A stretch of DNA of 64,000 bases from an uncultured Saccharospirillaceae bacterium (GTDB taxonomy: Bacteria; Pseudomonadota; Gammaproteobacteria; Pseudomonadales; Oceanobacteraceae): positions 1 through 64,000 of the forward strand of contig CANNFT010000008.1 of the NCBI GenBank assembly GCA_947503895.1, written 5' to 3'. The position numbers were made by a program, and so were the translations under genes. The notes below the pieces were generated by a model. That model was given only the letters and a program-made list of their open reading frames with translations, had not been told where the DNA came from and searched no databases. Shown here in pieces: positions 28,479-39,492 of this stretch. Numbering within the stretch: the stretch's first letter is position 1; each line of letters begins with the position of its first letter.

Positions 28479-29203
28479 AAATAGGAATATTGCTCGCTGC
28501 GGGATTAGGCCGTCGTTTTGGTGGTGGTAAAATGATTCATCCGCTGCCTAATGGCACACCCATGGCATTGCAGTCAGCGCGTCATCTACGTCCTTTTGTG
28601 GATGAGCTGATTTGTGTGGTACAGCCGCAGGACCAAGTGCTTAAAGATCTTTTTCAAGCCGAACACTACCATGTATGCGAAAACTCAAACTATGCGGATG
28701 GCATGAGTAGTAGTATCAAAACTGGTATACGTTATTGTGATGACCTTTTAGATCGTTCAGAAACGAAAAACGATGAGCACTATTTTGTTATTGCGTTAGG
28801 TGATATGCCTTATATTGATAATGCCACTTACGCTCAATTAAATATTACAATAGAAAGGGAATTGTCTAAGCCTAGTCATGAGCAACGCATTACTCGACCA
28901 GCCTACTCATCAATGAATTGTAACCCTCCGCAATATGGTTCAATGACGGGTGGTCGTTACCTCCTATGTCATACATCTGAAAAAAATAAGAATGCAGCAA
29001 ACTCTTTGAAGATGGGGCACCCCGTCGCTTTTCCTACCCGTTTTAAACCAGCATTACTAAAACTGAAAAGTAATGAGGGTGCTCAAACGTTTATTAAGCC
29101 GTTAATGTGCTCCGACCAACGCGATGATGCTATTAATTTGGTTTACGTTGAAGATAAGGGGGTGTTACTGGATATAGATCGAGTAGAAGATATCATTTCA
29201 TAA
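28475..29203 (+). CDS. MobA-like NTP transferase (molybdenum cofactor cytidylyltransferase type)
   Basis: 242 residues with the nucleotidyltransferase signature ILLAAGLGRRFGGGKMIHPL, then NSNYADGMSSSIKTGI and ALGDMPYID, as in MocA-like enzymes that add CMP to molybdopterin. Coupled to xdhC by ATGA. The C-terminus is somewhat diverged and longer, with inserts around residues 130-175. Completes a four-gene operon: two structural and two maturation genes. Confidence 0.88.
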   Translation: MKIGILLAAGLGRRFGGGKMIHPLPNGTPMALQSARHLRPFVDELICVVQPQDQVLKDLFQAEHYHVCENSNYADGMSSSIKTGIRYCDDLLDRSETKNDEHYFVIALGDMPYIDNATYAQLNITIERELSKPSHEQRITRPAYSSMNCNPPQYGSMTGGRYLLCHTSEKNKNAANSLKMGHPVAFPTRFKPALLKLKSNEGAQTFIKPLMCSDQRDDAINLVYVEDKGVLLDIDRVEDIIS

Positions 29204-29324
29204 ATCCCTCGAATAGAACACTGTGTTTTCCTAATCTATTGTGAAGCATAATCGAGTACCATTGGCGGCGCTAAATAGCCAAGCGTTACAGCGTCAATGT
29301 CAGTGGTATAAATGGAAGATTATC

Positions 29325-31202
29325 GTGAATCAAAGTATTAGAAAGTTCTTATTGTTGTGCTTGACCGTTTTAAATTTAGCCGTCTTAAGCAATGTAGAAG
29401 CTGATTCTAGCTGGATTCCTAGCCAGCCTTCAGGTCAATCCTATCAGGGATATTTAGATGCAATCGGTGCACCTAATATTGATAGTATTAAAACAAAATG
29501 CAAAAAAAAACGATGCACGTCTAAACTAAACATAGGTGATTTTACCCATGAGTTACCTTCAAAGAGTGCGAATATCATAGCGGCATCACGCTATAAAGAC
29601 AGGGCATGGGTAGCAGTTCGCTATAACCAATCTGAGTGTATTGATGAGAATAACTGCTCTGAAACGCATATTTTTGGATCAAATGGTACTCATACTATAA
29701 TTTCAAAAGGCTACTTTTGTAGCAGCGATGAAAATTCGAACATGGTTACCTATGATGGAATTTTACAATGTATAAACGGCGGTTCTATTTTCCGTTTATA
29801 TGAAAATGAAATGAACATCTCGTCCCTGCCCGCTAAAGCCATTGTGGGACACTTTGGCCACAATCCAAATGGAATTTGGACGGCTGCCTTCATCAGTGAA
29901 GACTCCTATGACCTCTACATGGGAAAGGGAACGGAATGGGTTAAAGCTAGTACTGATTTAAATGCATCAAGCCGTTTTAAAAATATTCTAAATAGTTATC
30001 CCGTATCTGATAAATCGTCATTTGTGGTACTTGAGCAATACGTCAATTCCATCAACAAAAGTATTGAAATATTTTCTGTTCAAAATGGAGAATTTGAACA
30101 GAAAACATTACTCAATAGTACTCACGCTAACATCCCAGGTAAACCAGAAATATACAGCGATAAAGAGAATACTCTTCATGTAAAACTACAAAATCGAAAG
30201 AATGATGATGACGAATTTTACTCAGTGAATGCGCTTAATTTCGAAAAAGGCGTCAAGTATCGTTCTCCATATACGTATGAAGATTATTTCATTATCAGCA
30301 TAGGTGCCGGTTTATCCGTTCAAGATTGGTCTGCTTCGCATTCATCCCAAACCAGTATTGGGGAAGATTATTTTGGTTTAAGAGATACGGAAGCCACGAC
30401 GGAATATGATGTAAACAAAGAAGTTATGCGGACCATTCAACTTGAAAGTCAAGTAGGATCGGCTCAAATAGGTTTTAACCTTGCTAGGCCGGTCAATCAA
30501 GAAAATGAAGACGTGGATGCTTATCGGGCATTCAGGTATGCGAGCTATTTTGCCATGAATACTGGTGAATCCATGTGGGTAGCTGAGTTCGAAATGGCCA
30601 AGTATGTCGGATCGGCAACTGTAGATTCTGATATAAGCGATGAAGAAAAATTTGATTTTGAATCCTATTACCGGAGCATTAGCATTCTGTCCGGAAAAGT
30701 TGAAGGAAATTACTTGGGATTGAACGTAGACTATTTTCAGGCACCGGTAGCGACGGTTGATGTGGATGAATTAAGCCATACCATTTATTCTGCTTATTCA
30801 GAAAACGCTTCATTAATGCGATTGCTCTTTGTCATTGGTTATGATGCACGAAATTATAACCGTAAAATGAATTACAATTACAAGGGGCTATATGGCTCGT
30901 TTCGACTGGGTGCGGGATTAGCGTTTTTGGATGCGGGAGAAACGACTGCTGCAGCGCCAGCAATAGACTTGAAAACCCAATTTGGGTATGAATATCGTTT
31001 GAGGTTTGTTGAGGCCAGAGGATTGGGAGCATCTCTAAAAGTCGGTATGGATTTACATTGGAATTTAGCATCGACGCATATTGTTGATGTCTGGGATATT
31101 TTTGGTGGATCTTCAGATCAAGATGATTCTGAGGTCGATTCGGAAATGCATCGATTGGATACTCGATATGGCCCGTTTGTTCGCTTAAATATGGTGTTTT
31201 AG
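29325..31202 (+). CDS. large secreted protein with predicted C-terminal outer-membrane barrel
   Basis: The frame opens at a GTG at 29241, but a second GTG at 29325 has a good ribosome-binding site (GGAAG, 7 nt) and starts a signal peptide (FLLLCLTVLNLAVLSNVEA). The 625-residue product has a Cys-containing N-terminal half (KCKKKRC; SECIDENNCSE), then about 300 residues with alternating strands ending LNMVF, the terminal Phe expected for Bam-inserted barrels. No family recognised. It follows the molybdenum operon by 121 bp but probably has its own promoter. Confidence 0.72.
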   Translation: MNQSIRKFLLLCLTVLNLAVLSNVEADSSWIPSQPSGQSYQGYLDAIGAPNIDSIKTKCKKKRCTSKLNIGDFTHELPSKSANIIAASRYKDRAWVAVRYNQSECIDENNCSETHIFGSNGTHTIISKGYFCSSDENSNMVTYDGILQCINGGSIFRLYENEMNISSLPAKAIVGHFGHNPNGIWTAAFISEDSYDLYMGKGTEWVKASTDLNASSRFKNILNSYPVSDKSSFVVLEQYVNSINKSIEIFSVQNGEFEQKTLLNSTHANIPGKPEIYSDKENTLHVKLQNRKNDDDEFYSVNALNFEKGVKYRSPYTYEDYFIISIGAGLSVQDWSASHSSQTSIGEDYFGLRDTEATTEYDVNKEVMRTIQLESQVGSAQIGFNLARPVNQENEDVDAYRAFRYASYFAMNTGESMWVAEFEMAKYVGSATVDSDISDEEKFDFESYYRSISILSGKVEGNYLGLNVDYFQAPVATVDVDELSHTIYSAYSENASLMRLLFVIGYDARNYNRKMNYNYKGLYGSFRLGAGLAFLDAGETTAAAPAIDLKTQFGYEYRLRFVEARGLGASLKVGMDLHWNLASTHIVDVWDIFGGSSDQDDSEVDSEMHRLDTRYGPFVRLNMVF

Positions 31203-31566
31203 TTTCCCCGTGATTATTTACATTTAGCGTTCGTATTTTATTCGCGCTAGCAGACAAAAAAGTATTGTATTAATCGCCCCGAGTTTTTTTAGACACCTCC
31301 ACTGTTAGGTGGAGATGTAGTTTACAGACTGAAAAAGTAGTAACGAGCTAGTTTCGATTCTACTTATCATTTCCTAATTATTGTGTGTGCATATCCTAAC
31401 GCTATCTCTCTAGCGTCTAGCGGAGGAATCTTTGTTCAGCCATCACGAAAGGTGCACATAGGTTAATAACATGCTGTTACAAGGCTTATTGAAATGAAAG
31501 GTATGTTGATCTTAGAATTAGATTGTCATCTTTCTATTTTTTAACGCTCTAAAATTGAACATATTC
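31203..31566. other. convergent intergenic region
   Basis: 364 bp between converging genes. A small hairpin (CTCCAC / GTGGAG near 31296-31313) follows a T-run and may act as terminator. No gene seen. Confidence 0.45.
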
Positions 31567-32373
31567 TTACTCGCTATTTTTGGGGTCTGTTAGTAATAAA
31601 TCAATTTTCTTCTCCAGTCTTTCTAGACGTTTTTCTATTTCTATCATCTGCTGAAGGCTTTGTTGCTCTTTATCCTTAATTTCTTTTTCTTCCTCTGCCA
31701 TAAAAAACGACGCGAAGCTGGCCGTTAGCATCGTAAACAAACCAATGCCCATTAAAATCAGAATGGAACCGAATAATCGGCCAGCAGTACTGCCGGGAAC
31801 GATATCGCCATAGCCGACCGTCGTGACCGTGACCCAAGCCCACCAAATGCCATCTAAGGGGGTAGCGACGTTAGGATCTATGACCGACATTACTGTACCG
31901 GCCATGATAATGATGCAGAAACTTGCGATGAGAGTACTGCCTAAATTATGCCGCGCTAATATCCTTCTCGCATTGGACGACAAGTGAATAAATAACATCA
32001 CCATAACGACTAGACGTAATGCTCGTAGACCAGCAGCATGGGGAAATATCTCCCACATTAACGGGCAGCCAAAAACGACAATCAGCACGTTCACCCAATT
32101 GCCGGCCAAATAGCGGCGTGTATCTTGGACCAGCCATGCAAATAAGGTGGTTTCTACGACAAAGAATCCCCATATGGCCCAATCTGTAATGCGTGTGGAT
32201 ATCAATTCCCCATAAGCACTTTCCATGTACCATTCTAAAATGATCCAAATGGCCATTAGCATCATGGGCCATTCGAACCACCGGCTGAGATTTTTAATGT
32301 TACTGGGTTCCATCGGGTCAACACCTGCCAACCCGATAATACGTGGAAATTGTGCCTTGTCGTTTAACACCAT
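31567..32373 (-). CDS. voltage-gated-type potassium channel
   Basis: 268 residues with about six membrane segments. The pore has the K+ selectivity filter TTVGYGDIVPGS between two helices. The S4-like helix (LRALRLVVMVMLFIHL) has few positive charges, so voltage sensing is doubtful. A C-terminal coiled coil (QQMIEIEKRLERLEKKIDLL) likely aids tetramer assembly. Inner membrane. Monocistronic. Confidence 0.9.
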   Translation of the reverse strand: MVLNDKAQFPRIIGLAGVDPMEPSNIKNLSRWFEWPMMLMAIWIILEWYMESAYGELISTRITDWAIWGFFVVETTLFAWLVQDTRRYLAGNWVNVLIVVFGCPLMWEIFPHAAGLRALRLVVMVMLFIHLSSNARRILARHNLGSTLIASFCIIIMAGTVMSVIDPNVATPLDGIWWAWVTVTTVGYGDIVPGSTAGRLFGSILILMGIGLFTMLTASFASFFMAEEEKEIKDKEQQSLQQMIEIEKRLERLEKKIDLLLTDPKNSE

Positions 32374-32541
32374 ACTCTGACTCTCGGTTTACCTAGAGGC
32401 TGAAAAAATTTGCAACAAACGACAAGCATAAAAGGTTATGCCGATTGAATAAAGACGCCAGAGCTTATGCATGGCCACTCAGCTCAGCGTGGACTGATGA
32501 GAGCACTTTACTTGACGCCTTTCAATCGGGCAGATGTTTTA

Positions 32542-34224
32542 TTATCGCACCTTTACGTATATAGGGTTCGAATAAAACCATAAATCTTGCCAAGCGATTA
32601 TTTCGGCTGACGAGAGGTTCTGGTGCTCGATGTCTGTCGTGGGTGGTGTCAATTTTTCCGTATCAACAATCGGATTACCGAACTCATCCACAAATCCAGG
32701 GCTGCCTTTTTTATGGTTGCTGCCTCGTAACCGAATATACTGATCATCCTGAACATTGCTCAGAGTAAAAGAAAACGTCACTGTGCGGCCATGTTCATTC
32801 TTGCTGATGGGCCACTCTGCATTGGCAGCGGTATATGACTTAATGACCCTCGTGGTGTCTGTAAAAGGTTTATTGAAATGCGGGTGCTGTTCACTTAAAG
32901 GCGCGCTGACTTTGCCTGCAATGACATCGATAAATGCTAACTCAGGCGTATGCCCGATATGATTTTCCACCGGCATCGTCGCTTGAATATGAATAGTGAT
33001 GTTGTCACCCTTTTCAACCGCTAGGGTTTGTCCCATGAACGCTTCCTCGGTCGGTGAGGATGCGGAAAAGTTTAAGTGAGAAATGAGGTCGCCATGAGTG
33101 ACGAAACTGGTGCCGGATTGTAAAGCATGAACCAAACGTTCCGCAGCTGATTGGTTTTCATTATCGGATAAAAAAAGGTGAGTTTTACTGTATTGGTTTG
33201 GCCAAAAATCTTTTGATGTGCTATGAAAATCGCTCTGTGCAATAATTGAAAAGTGTCGTCCCTCGCTAAGCAATGCGTCCCAAACGCCACCTACTTTGGC
33301 TGTCATATAATCGAAACCACCATAAGTACGACCATGATAAGCGATGCCATATTCAGAGTATTCATCCAAGATAATAGGATCCACCTGCTCGTATGACCCA
33401 CGTGCGAGTGGATTACGTTGATGCCCCGGAGCACCTTCCATACCGATAAGCGCCGTTGGGGCTGCGTTATGTAACCGTCTTATATCTTCAATTTTAACTT
33501 TGTTTTTTCTCGACGGATGGTTTAACGCCACAATCGCTTTATTCGCGAACGTACTTTCAAGCATTTCTAGAGCAGATTGAGTGTGCGCAAATGTTTTTGG
33601 AGTGTCATTACCTTTTGCAAACTGGTTATGAAAATTCGCTAACGCGCTCGCGGGTGATGGGTCGAGCATGAGCAATGTGGCATGTTCGTTAATGTAGGGG
33701 ATGGTCCACTCCATCCCTAATAGTAGTTGTTGTGATGACGCCAGCTGATTTCGATATTGAGTGATACTATTTTCAATGGGTGTAATCACATCTTCTTTAT
33801 TCACGGGTCCCTTATCATTAGGGTAATGTATTTTCGCAAAGTCGTGACTATGAAGTTCACCAAGTCGATCTGTATTTAAAATAAGATCACCTGAAAGTGA
33901 TGTGCGCACTAAATCGGAATTGATTTGATAAGCATTAAAGCCACTGTGATCAGTGCTGACAATAAAGTGAGCGCCATAATGATTAAAAGCCTGATCTAAT
34001 ACGGTGGGCAATGTGTAATGGCCGTCTGAACCTGTGGAGTGTACATGCATATCTCCGTATATCCAGTTTCCATGTTCAAGGGTGGGAACTGGGTTGTTTT
34101 TGTCATGTAATTCAGTGTGGTTCGTATGCTTATTTTTAGAATCAGAGGCCAGTTGACACGCACTTATTGATGCAATGGTTGTGGTGATGATCGTAAACTG
34201 TGTGATGCGTTGTATGAATTTCAT
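32542..34224 (-). CDS. lipoprotein with PHP metallohydrolase domain (CehA/McbA-like)
   Basis: 560 residues. The signal peptide ends SISAC, a lipobox. The PHP domain starts near residue 55 with YGDMHVHSTGSDGHY, then VSTDHSGF, MEWTI, ALNHPSR and IAQSDFHST, the ordered metal-binding His/Asp set. The C-terminal ~150 residues are a beta-rich add-on. CehA-like enzymes hydrolyse phosphoesters or esters; here location would be periplasmic face of a membrane. Substrate unknown. No operon partners. Confidence 0.88.
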   Translation of the reverse strand: MKFIQRITQFTIITTTIASISACQLASDSKNKHTNHTELHDKNNPVPTLEHGNWIYGDMHVHSTGSDGHYTLPTVLDQAFNHYGAHFIVSTDHSGFNAYQINSDLVRTSLSGDLILNTDRLGELHSHDFAKIHYPNDKGPVNKEDVITPIENSITQYRNQLASSQQLLLGMEWTIPYINEHATLLMLDPSPASALANFHNQFAKGNDTPKTFAHTQSALEMLESTFANKAIVALNHPSRKNKVKIEDIRRLHNAAPTALIGMEGAPGHQRNPLARGSYEQVDPIILDEYSEYGIAYHGRTYGGFDYMTAKVGGVWDALLSEGRHFSIIAQSDFHSTSKDFWPNQYSKTHLFLSDNENQSAAERLVHALQSGTSFVTHGDLISHLNFSASSPTEEAFMGQTLAVEKGDNITIHIQATMPVENHIGHTPELAFIDVIAGKVSAPLSEQHPHFNKPFTDTTRVIKSYTAANAEWPISKNEHGRTVTFSFTLSNVQDDQYIRLRGSNHKKGSPGFVDEFGNPIVDTEKLTPPTTDIEHQNLSSAEIIAWQDLWFYSNPIYVKVR

Positions 34225-34672
34225 GGTTTTATTCCATTAAATTTTTAAGCACCATATGAATGATTTGTGAATGTTTAATGAAACTAAATATTTATTTATA
34301 AAATACGCGCTAAATCATTAAATTAAATACGGTTGATTATGACTTCGTGCCAAATTGGTCGTGTTGCTGGTAATGGTTAATGGTTTAAATTTAAAGTGAT
34401 TCGATGATTGTAATGGGATGATTTAAATTAGGGTTGTTTATTTTTTATTGAAACCAGATAAAAAATCTAGTCTGAGCGCAGGTTTGGCAGGATGTATTGC
34501 TAATAGCACCGTTTAGGGTTTGGTCTGGCTTCACATTAGTGGTAAAGGCTCCTAAATAGGTTGAACTGTTGAATGGTGATTCCGACTATGAGAGCGCTCT
34601 TCAGTTTAAAAATCATCAGCTACACTAAAACAACAAATTTGATTGGCCTGCTGATAGCGAAGGATAGCGGAC
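34225..34672. other. divergent promoter region
   Basis: 448 bp, very AT-rich, between divergently read genes. It must contain promoters for both, but no pair of boxes stands out clearly. No gene seen. Confidence 0.5.
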
Positions 34673-35641
34673 ATGAAAAGAATATTGGTAGTGTTGGTGG
34701 CCCTGACCGCAGTACTCGGTTTTTCATCTTTTTCACCTGCTGAATCTAAACAAGGTAAAATTTCGAGTTTTACTCAATTGCCCGAGATCATCACACAATT
34801 CGGAGATCCAGCTGTGACGTTGCTGGTGATGGATGACGACGATACATTGACGATGATGCCGTGTAATTTAAAGTCGCCGATGGAGCGTTGCCAATACCTC
34901 GGTGGGCCAGCTTGGTTTAGTTGGCAAAATAAATTGTTGAATCACTACCTAGATAAGAAAGGTGATTCACCTTTTCGTATTGCCTCCAATCAGCAACAGC
35001 TTTTCGATATATCGTCTTTATTATTTTCACTGAGCGATATGGTGTTTACGGAGGAAAGTATTCCATCCGTGCTCAATACATTAACGCAACAAGGCGTGCG
35101 TTTATTGGTAGAAACGGCGAGGGGGGGCAGCGATGTGTCGTCAACACAGCGACAATTTAGGGCACTCAACAGCGCCCGTGATGGGGAAACGTTTGAGCAA
35201 TTTATTCAACAAAATGCGCTGGTCTTTCAATCCGGATATGTGACGAGTTTAGCAAGCCCTTATGCTCCTTGTCGCATTCCAGGCAGCCGGCCAATTTCAT
35301 ATTCCCAAGGCATGATGTTTCTTGCAGGTCAAAACAAAGGCGTTATGTTGAAGTGTTTTGTGCAGCATTATAATCAAAATGCAGTGCAAGCTGGGTTGGG
35401 TTTGCGAATCAAAAATATCGTTTTTTTAGACGATACACTGGAAAACGTGACCCATGTCTATGATGCATTCAAAATGGACCCTGAAGTCAGAGTGCGAGCG
35501 TATCACTACACGGCGCTTCAACCGCATAAAGCAGCCTTGACGATGGGCAAGTACCATGGCGTTTTTCAGGAGAAAGCCCATAAACGATGGTCAGCCATTA
35601 AAACGACAATGGAAGCGCAATTACTCATTCCCAACCTTTAA
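34673..35641 (+). CDS. DUF2608 family exported HAD-like protein
   Basis: 322 residues with a signal peptide (ILVVLVALTAVLGFSSFSPA). It matches DUF2608 proteins known from Legionella and Coxiella: MDDDDTLTMMPC (a DxDxT-like motif), LGGPAWFSWQ, SQGMMFLAGQNKG and IVFLDDTLENV, the HAD motif set. Phosphatase activity is plausible but unproven. AAGGA lies before the ATG. Stand-alone gene upstream of guaB. Confidence 0.85.
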   Translation: MKRILVVLVALTAVLGFSSFSPAESKQGKISSFTQLPEIITQFGDPAVTLLVMDDDDTLTMMPCNLKSPMERCQYLGGPAWFSWQNKLLNHYLDKKGDSPFRIASNQQQLFDISSLLFSLSDMVFTEESIPSVLNTLTQQGVRLLVETARGGSDVSSTQRQFRALNSARDGETFEQFIQQNALVFQSGYVTSLASPYAPCRIPGSRPISYSQGMMFLAGQNKGVMLKCFVQHYNQNAVQAGLGLRIKNIVFLDDTLENVTHVYDAFKMDPEVRVRAYHYTALQPHKAALTMGKYHGVFQEKAHKRWSAIKTTMEAQLLIPNL

Positions 35642-35847
35642 TTTAATGCTGAAGACCGGCGCACTGTCTGGTTAAGCGCGATGGGTTGGCTTTTGATAGA
35701 GAGACATTGCCGATCAAAAAAGATGTCCAACTCGTCAAGAATTTAAGGTGATACTCATACTGTATAGATTGCACCTAAAGCACATAGTGGTTTTTAGGGG
35801 CACTTTTTATTTATAACAAAATAATTGCACCAAAATGCAGACAATGG

Positions 35848-35876
35848 TTTACCGCAGGCATACGAAAATCTATAAT
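35848..35876 (+). promoter_or_regulatory. guaB promoter
   Basis: TTTACC (35848-35853), 17 bp, then a perfect TATAAT (35871-35876). The leader is about 30 nt and contains an inverted repeat CCGCCAT / ATGGCGG (35879-35905) just before the start. Confidence 0.75.
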
Positions 35877-35913
35877 TAGCCGCCATTCTTATTTAGGTAT
35901 GGCGGTTCCCTTC

Positions 35914-37383
35914 ATGTTGCGCATTGCACAAGACGCACTAACGTTCGACGATCTCCTGCTGGTTCCCGGTTATTCTGAAGTCCTGCCTAATCAGGTCAGT
36001 CTAAAGACCAAGCTGACGCGTGGCATAGAACTAAATATCCCCCTTGTATCGGCTGCTATGGACACGGTTACCGAAGCACGACTGGCGATTGCCATGGCCC
36101 AGGAAGGCGGATTGGGCATTATTCATAAGAATATGAATATTGAGCAGCAAGCTGCCGAAGTACGCAAAGTAAAAAAATACGAAAGCGGCGTAGTTAAAGA
36201 CCCCATTACGGTTCCCAGCGATACCACCATTCGAGAGCTACTGAGTATTACTCGTCAAAATAATATTTCCGGTGTTCCGGTGGTTAATGGCAATGAGTTA
36301 ATTGGCATTGTGACTGGCCGAGATGTGCGCTTCGAAACCAATTTGGATGCCGACGTTGCTTCGGTTATGACGCCAAAAGAAAAATTAATTACGGTTAAAG
36401 AAGGGGCCAGTGCGGAAGAAGTGCAGAGCCTGCTCCATATTAATCGCATTGAAAAAGTATTGGTTATTAATGACGACTTCGAGTTAGTCGGCTTGATGAC
36501 GGTCAAAGACATCGATAAAGCCAGTGCGTATCCAAACGCCTGTAAAGATGAGCAAGGCCGCTTGCGCGTGGGTGCGGCGGTTGGTACCGGCGCAGAAACG
36601 CCAGATCGCGTGACCGCTCTCGTTAATGCTGGAGTGGATGTCATTATTGTTGATACCGCACACGGTCATTCGAAAGGCGTGATAGACCGCGTTCGCTGGG
36701 TCAAAGAGACTTATCCGCAAGTCCAAGTTATTGGTGGCAACATTGCGACGGGAGCAGCGGCTAAAGCACTGGCAGAGGCCGGTGCGGATGGCGTTAAAGT
36801 AGGTATTGGCCCAGGCTCCATTTGTACGACTCGTATCGTAGCGGGTGTCGGTGTGCCGCAAATTAGCGCGGTAGCCGATGTGGCAGAAGCGCTGAAAGGC
36901 ACCGATATTCCATTGGTGGCCGATGGCGGTATCCGTTTTTCTGGAGACATGGCAAAAGCCATCGTGGCGGGCGGCAGCTGCATTATGGCGGGTTCTTTAT
37001 TGGCCGGTACTGATGAGGCGCCAGGTGAAGTTGAGCTTTACCAAGGTCGAGCTTACAAGTCTTATCGTGGCATGGGGTCTTTAGGGGCCATGGGCCAAAG
37101 CCAAGGTTCATCTGACCGTTATTTCCAAGATGCCAAAGCGGGTGTTGAGAAGCTGGTGCCAGAGGGTATCGAAGGACGCATCGCGGTCAAAGGCCCACTG
37201 TCTAATATTGTGCATCAAATGATGGGCGGGTTACGCAGCGCTATGGGTTATACCGGTTGTGCCACTATTGACGAAATGCGCACTAAGCCGGAATTCGTCA
37301 AAATTTCCAATGCGGGCATGAAAGAAAGCCACGTACATGACGTGCAAATCACAAAAGAAGCGCCGAACTACCGCATGGGCTAA
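35914..37383 (+). CDS. guaB: inosine-5'-monophosphate dehydrogenase
   Basis: 489 residues beginning [20 protein letters not shown], the family's standard start; an ATG 15 nt upstream is less likely. A TIM barrel is interrupted by two CBS domains (about residues 90-205). The catalytic Cys loop is [11 protein letters not shown] and the flap contains [10 protein letters not shown]. It oxidises IMP to XMP using NAD+, the first committed step to GMP. guaA follows after 102 bp with two hairpins between, one a likely terminator. Confidence 0.98.
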   Translation: MLRIAQDALTFDDLLLVPGYSEVLPNQVSLKTKLTRGIELNIPLVSAAMDTVTEARLAIAMAQEGGLGIIHKNMNIEQQAAEVRKVKKYESGVVKDPITVPSDTTIRELLSITRQNNISGVPVVNGNELIGIVTGRDVRFETNLDADVASVMTPKEKLITVKEGASAEEVQSLLHINRIEKVLVINDDFELVGLMTVKDIDKASAYPNACKDEQGRLRVGAAVGTGAETPDRVTALVNAGVDVIIVDTAHGHSKGVIDRVRWVKETYPQVQVIGGNIATGAAAKALAEAGADGVKVGIGPGSICTTRIVAGVGVPQISAVADVAEALKGTDIPLVADGGIRFSGDMAKAIVAGGSCIMAGSLLAGTDEAPGEVELYQGRAYKSYRGMGSLGAMGQSQGSSDRYFQDAKAGVEKLVPEGIEGRIAVKGPLSNIVHQMMGGLRSAMGYTGCATIDEMRTKPEFVKISNAGMKESHVHDVQITKEAPNYRMG

Positions 37384-37392
37384 GGCCCCGCA

Positions 37393-37420
37393 GGACACAA
37401 TGCACTCTAATGTTGTGTCC
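37393..37420 (+). other. hairpin between guaB and guaA
   Basis: GGACACAA (37393-37400) pairs with TTGTGTCC (37413-37420) around a 12-nt loop. No T-run. Directly precedes the terminator-like hairpin. Confidence 0.6.
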
Positions 37421-37435
37421 GCCTGACTTCGATTG

Positions 37436-37463
37436 GCCTGTTGAGTTATCAACAGGCTTTTTC
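37436..37463 (+). terminator. intrinsic terminator between guaB and guaA
   Basis: A 9-bp stem GCCTGTTGA / TCAACAGGC with loop GTTA followed by TTTTTC. It lies 24 nt before the guaA start, so it may act as a partial terminator or attenuator within the operon. Confidence 0.75.
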
Positions 37464-37485
37464 AATTTTAGATGAGAGGTTTTCA

Positions 37486-39060
37486 ATGACCGACATTCAC
37501 GCTCAGAAAATACTAATTCTGGATTTTGGTTCTCAATACACTCAATTGATTGCGCGTCGTGTGCGTGAATTGGGTGTGTACTCAGAAATTCGCGCGTGGG
37601 ACATGAGCGCCGAAGAAATTAAAGAGTATGACCCAAAAGCCATCATTTTAGCGGGCGGCCCAGAGTCTGTTCATGAAGAAAACAGCCCTCGTGCGAATGA
37701 CGTGGTATTTAATTTAGGATTGCCAATACTCGGTATTTGTTACGGCATGCAAACCATGGCGGAACAGCTGGGTGGAAAAGTTCAGGGTTCGACCATACGA
37801 GAGTTTGGTTATGCTCAAGTTAAAGCAGAAGGGGACAGTGCATTACTCGAAGACATTCGCGATCACGTTGACCATGACGGTGCAGCTCTGCTCGACGTAT
37901 GGATGAGCCATGGCGATAAAGTGGTGAAAATGCCAGACGGATTTAAAGTGATGGCTTCAACCCCCAGTTGCCCAATCGCTGGCATGTATCATCCCGAGAA
38001 AAATTTCTTCGGTGTACAGTTTCACCCAGAAGTCACGCATACATTGCAAGGTGGCCGTATACTGGAGCATTTCTTAAAAAATATTGCTGGCTGTGAAAGC
38101 TTATGGACCGCCGCCAATATTATTGAGGATCAAATCGCGCGCGTACGCGAGCAAGTTGGCGATAAGAAAGTTCTACTCGGTCTATCTGGTGGTGTCGACT
38201 CTTCTGTGGTGGCAGCCTTGCTGCATAAAGCGATTGGTGACCAGCTAACCTGTGTGTTTGTCGACAATGGTTTGTTGCGTAAAAACGAAGGCGATATGGT
38301 CATGGACATGTTTGCTAAAAACATGGGTGTGAAAGTGATCCGCGCAGACGCCGAAGAATTATTTTTAGGAAAATTGGCGGGTGTTTCTGATCCGGAAGCA
38401 AAACGTAAAGTCATCGGTAATACCTTCATCGAAGTTTTTGATGCTGAAGCCACTAAAATTAAAGAAGTTGATTTCCTCGCACAGGGCACCATTTATCCTG
38501 ACGTGATTGAATCGGCGGCGGCCAAAACGGGTAAAGCGCATGTCATTAAATCGCACCACAACGTTGGTGGATTACCAGATGATATGAAAATGGATTTGGT
38601 TGAACCGCTGCGAGAGTTGTTCAAGGATGAAGTCAGAAAGATCGGCCTAGAATTAGGGTTGCCTTACGATATGGTTTATCGTCACCCATTTCCTGGTCCG
38701 GGTTTGGGCGTGCGAATCTTAGGAGAGGTGAAAAAAGAATACGCAGACGTGTTGCGCGAAGCCGATGCTATATTCATTGAAGAGCTGCATAATGCAGACT
38801 GGTACCATAAAACCTCACAGGCCTTCGTTGTATTTTTGCCGGTAAAATCCGTGGGTGTCGTGGGTGACGCACGTCGATACGAATGGGTTGTGTCACTGCG
38901 CGCAGTGGAAACCATTGATTTTATGACGGCGCGTTGGGCACATCTGCCATATGAATTGCTTGAAAAAGTATCGAACCGAATCATTAATGAAATCGAGCAT
39001 ATTTCACGTGTCGCCTACGATGTGAGTTCTAAACCGCCTGCGACCATTGAGTGGGAATAG
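37486..39060 (+). CDS. guaA: GMP synthase (glutamine-hydrolysing)
   Basis: 524 residues starting [20 protein letters not shown] with GAGAGG 6 nt upstream. Class I glutamine amidotransferase domain first (Cys in GICYGMQ; His/Glu in FHPEVTH), then the ATP pyrophosphatase domain with [13 protein letters not shown], then the dimerisation domain ending PPATIEWE. It converts XMP to GMP. Forms the usual guaBA pair. Confidence 0.98.
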   Translation: MTDIHAQKILILDFGSQYTQLIARRVRELGVYSEIRAWDMSAEEIKEYDPKAIILAGGPESVHEENSPRANDVVFNLGLPILGICYGMQTMAEQLGGKVQGSTIREFGYAQVKAEGDSALLEDIRDHVDHDGAALLDVWMSHGDKVVKMPDGFKVMASTPSCPIAGMYHPEKNFFGVQFHPEVTHTLQGGRILEHFLKNIAGCESLWTAANIIEDQIARVREQVGDKKVLLGLSGGVDSSVVAALLHKAIGDQLTCVFVDNGLLRKNEGDMVMDMFAKNMGVKVIRADAEELFLGKLAGVSDPEAKRKVIGNTFIEVFDAEATKIKEVDFLAQGTIYPDVIESAAAKTGKAHVIKSHHNVGGLPDDMKMDLVEPLRELFKDEVRKIGLELGLPYDMVYRHPFPGPGLGVRILGEVKKEYADVLREADAIFIEELHNADWYHKTSQAFVVFLPVKSVGVVGDARRYEWVVSLRAVETIDFMTARWAHLPYELLEKVSNRIINEIEHISRVAYDVSSKPPATIEWE

Positions 39061-39097
39061 TTATTTCACTGGATAAACGGTGGCATAACATTTAAAA

Positions 39098-39129
39098 AAT
39101 GAATGGCAGCCTTCGGGCTGCTATTCATT
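39098..39129 (+). terminator. guaA terminator with TTCG tetraloop
   Basis: A 14-bp stem (39098-39111 with 39116-39129) closed by a TTCG loop, 37 bp after guaA. The T-tract is short. The first ATG of the next open frame lies inside this stem, arguing against its use as a start. Confidence 0.75.
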
Positions 39130-39165
39130 GTTCATATAAACCGATTGAAAGGTTGGCTGCGTCAT

Positions 39166-39492
39166 TTGAAAAAATATTTAGTGATTATCATTGCACTGGC
39201 TATTTTCCAAAATAGAGGGGAGATATCACACTTTTTTAACCCTCCACCAGACTACAGTGCTCAGCATGAAGAATCTGTCATTCTCTATGCGACATCTTGG
39301 TGTGGCTATTGTACAAAGGCACGCCAGTTTTTGGCAGAAAAGGGCATCCCTTATTACGAGTACGATATAGAAGCCTCAGCTGAGGGGCGTGAACAATACG
39401 ATGCACTGGGAGGCAATGGCGTACCTCTTTTACTGGTGAACGGAACCGTGATCAAAGGCTACAACCCCGGCAAAATTATTGATTCCCTTTAA
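39166..39492 (+). CDS. membrane-anchored glutaredoxin-like protein
   Basis: The glutaredoxin domain is clear: VILYATSWCGYCTKARQFL with a CGYC active site, then GVPLLLVNG. It is preceded by a signal anchor (YLVIIIALAIF), placing the domain in the periplasm or facing it. The open frame begins at 39103, but that ATG lies in the guaA terminator. TTG at 39166 giving about 108 residues is preferred, although no start has a good ribosome-binding site. Likely a thiol-disulfide exchange protein. Confidence 0.8.
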   Translation: MKKYLVIIIALAIFQNRGEISHFFNPPPDYSAQHEESVILYATSWCGYCTKARQFLAEKGIPYYEYDIEASAEGREQYDALGGNGVPLLLVNGTVIKGYNPGKIIDSL

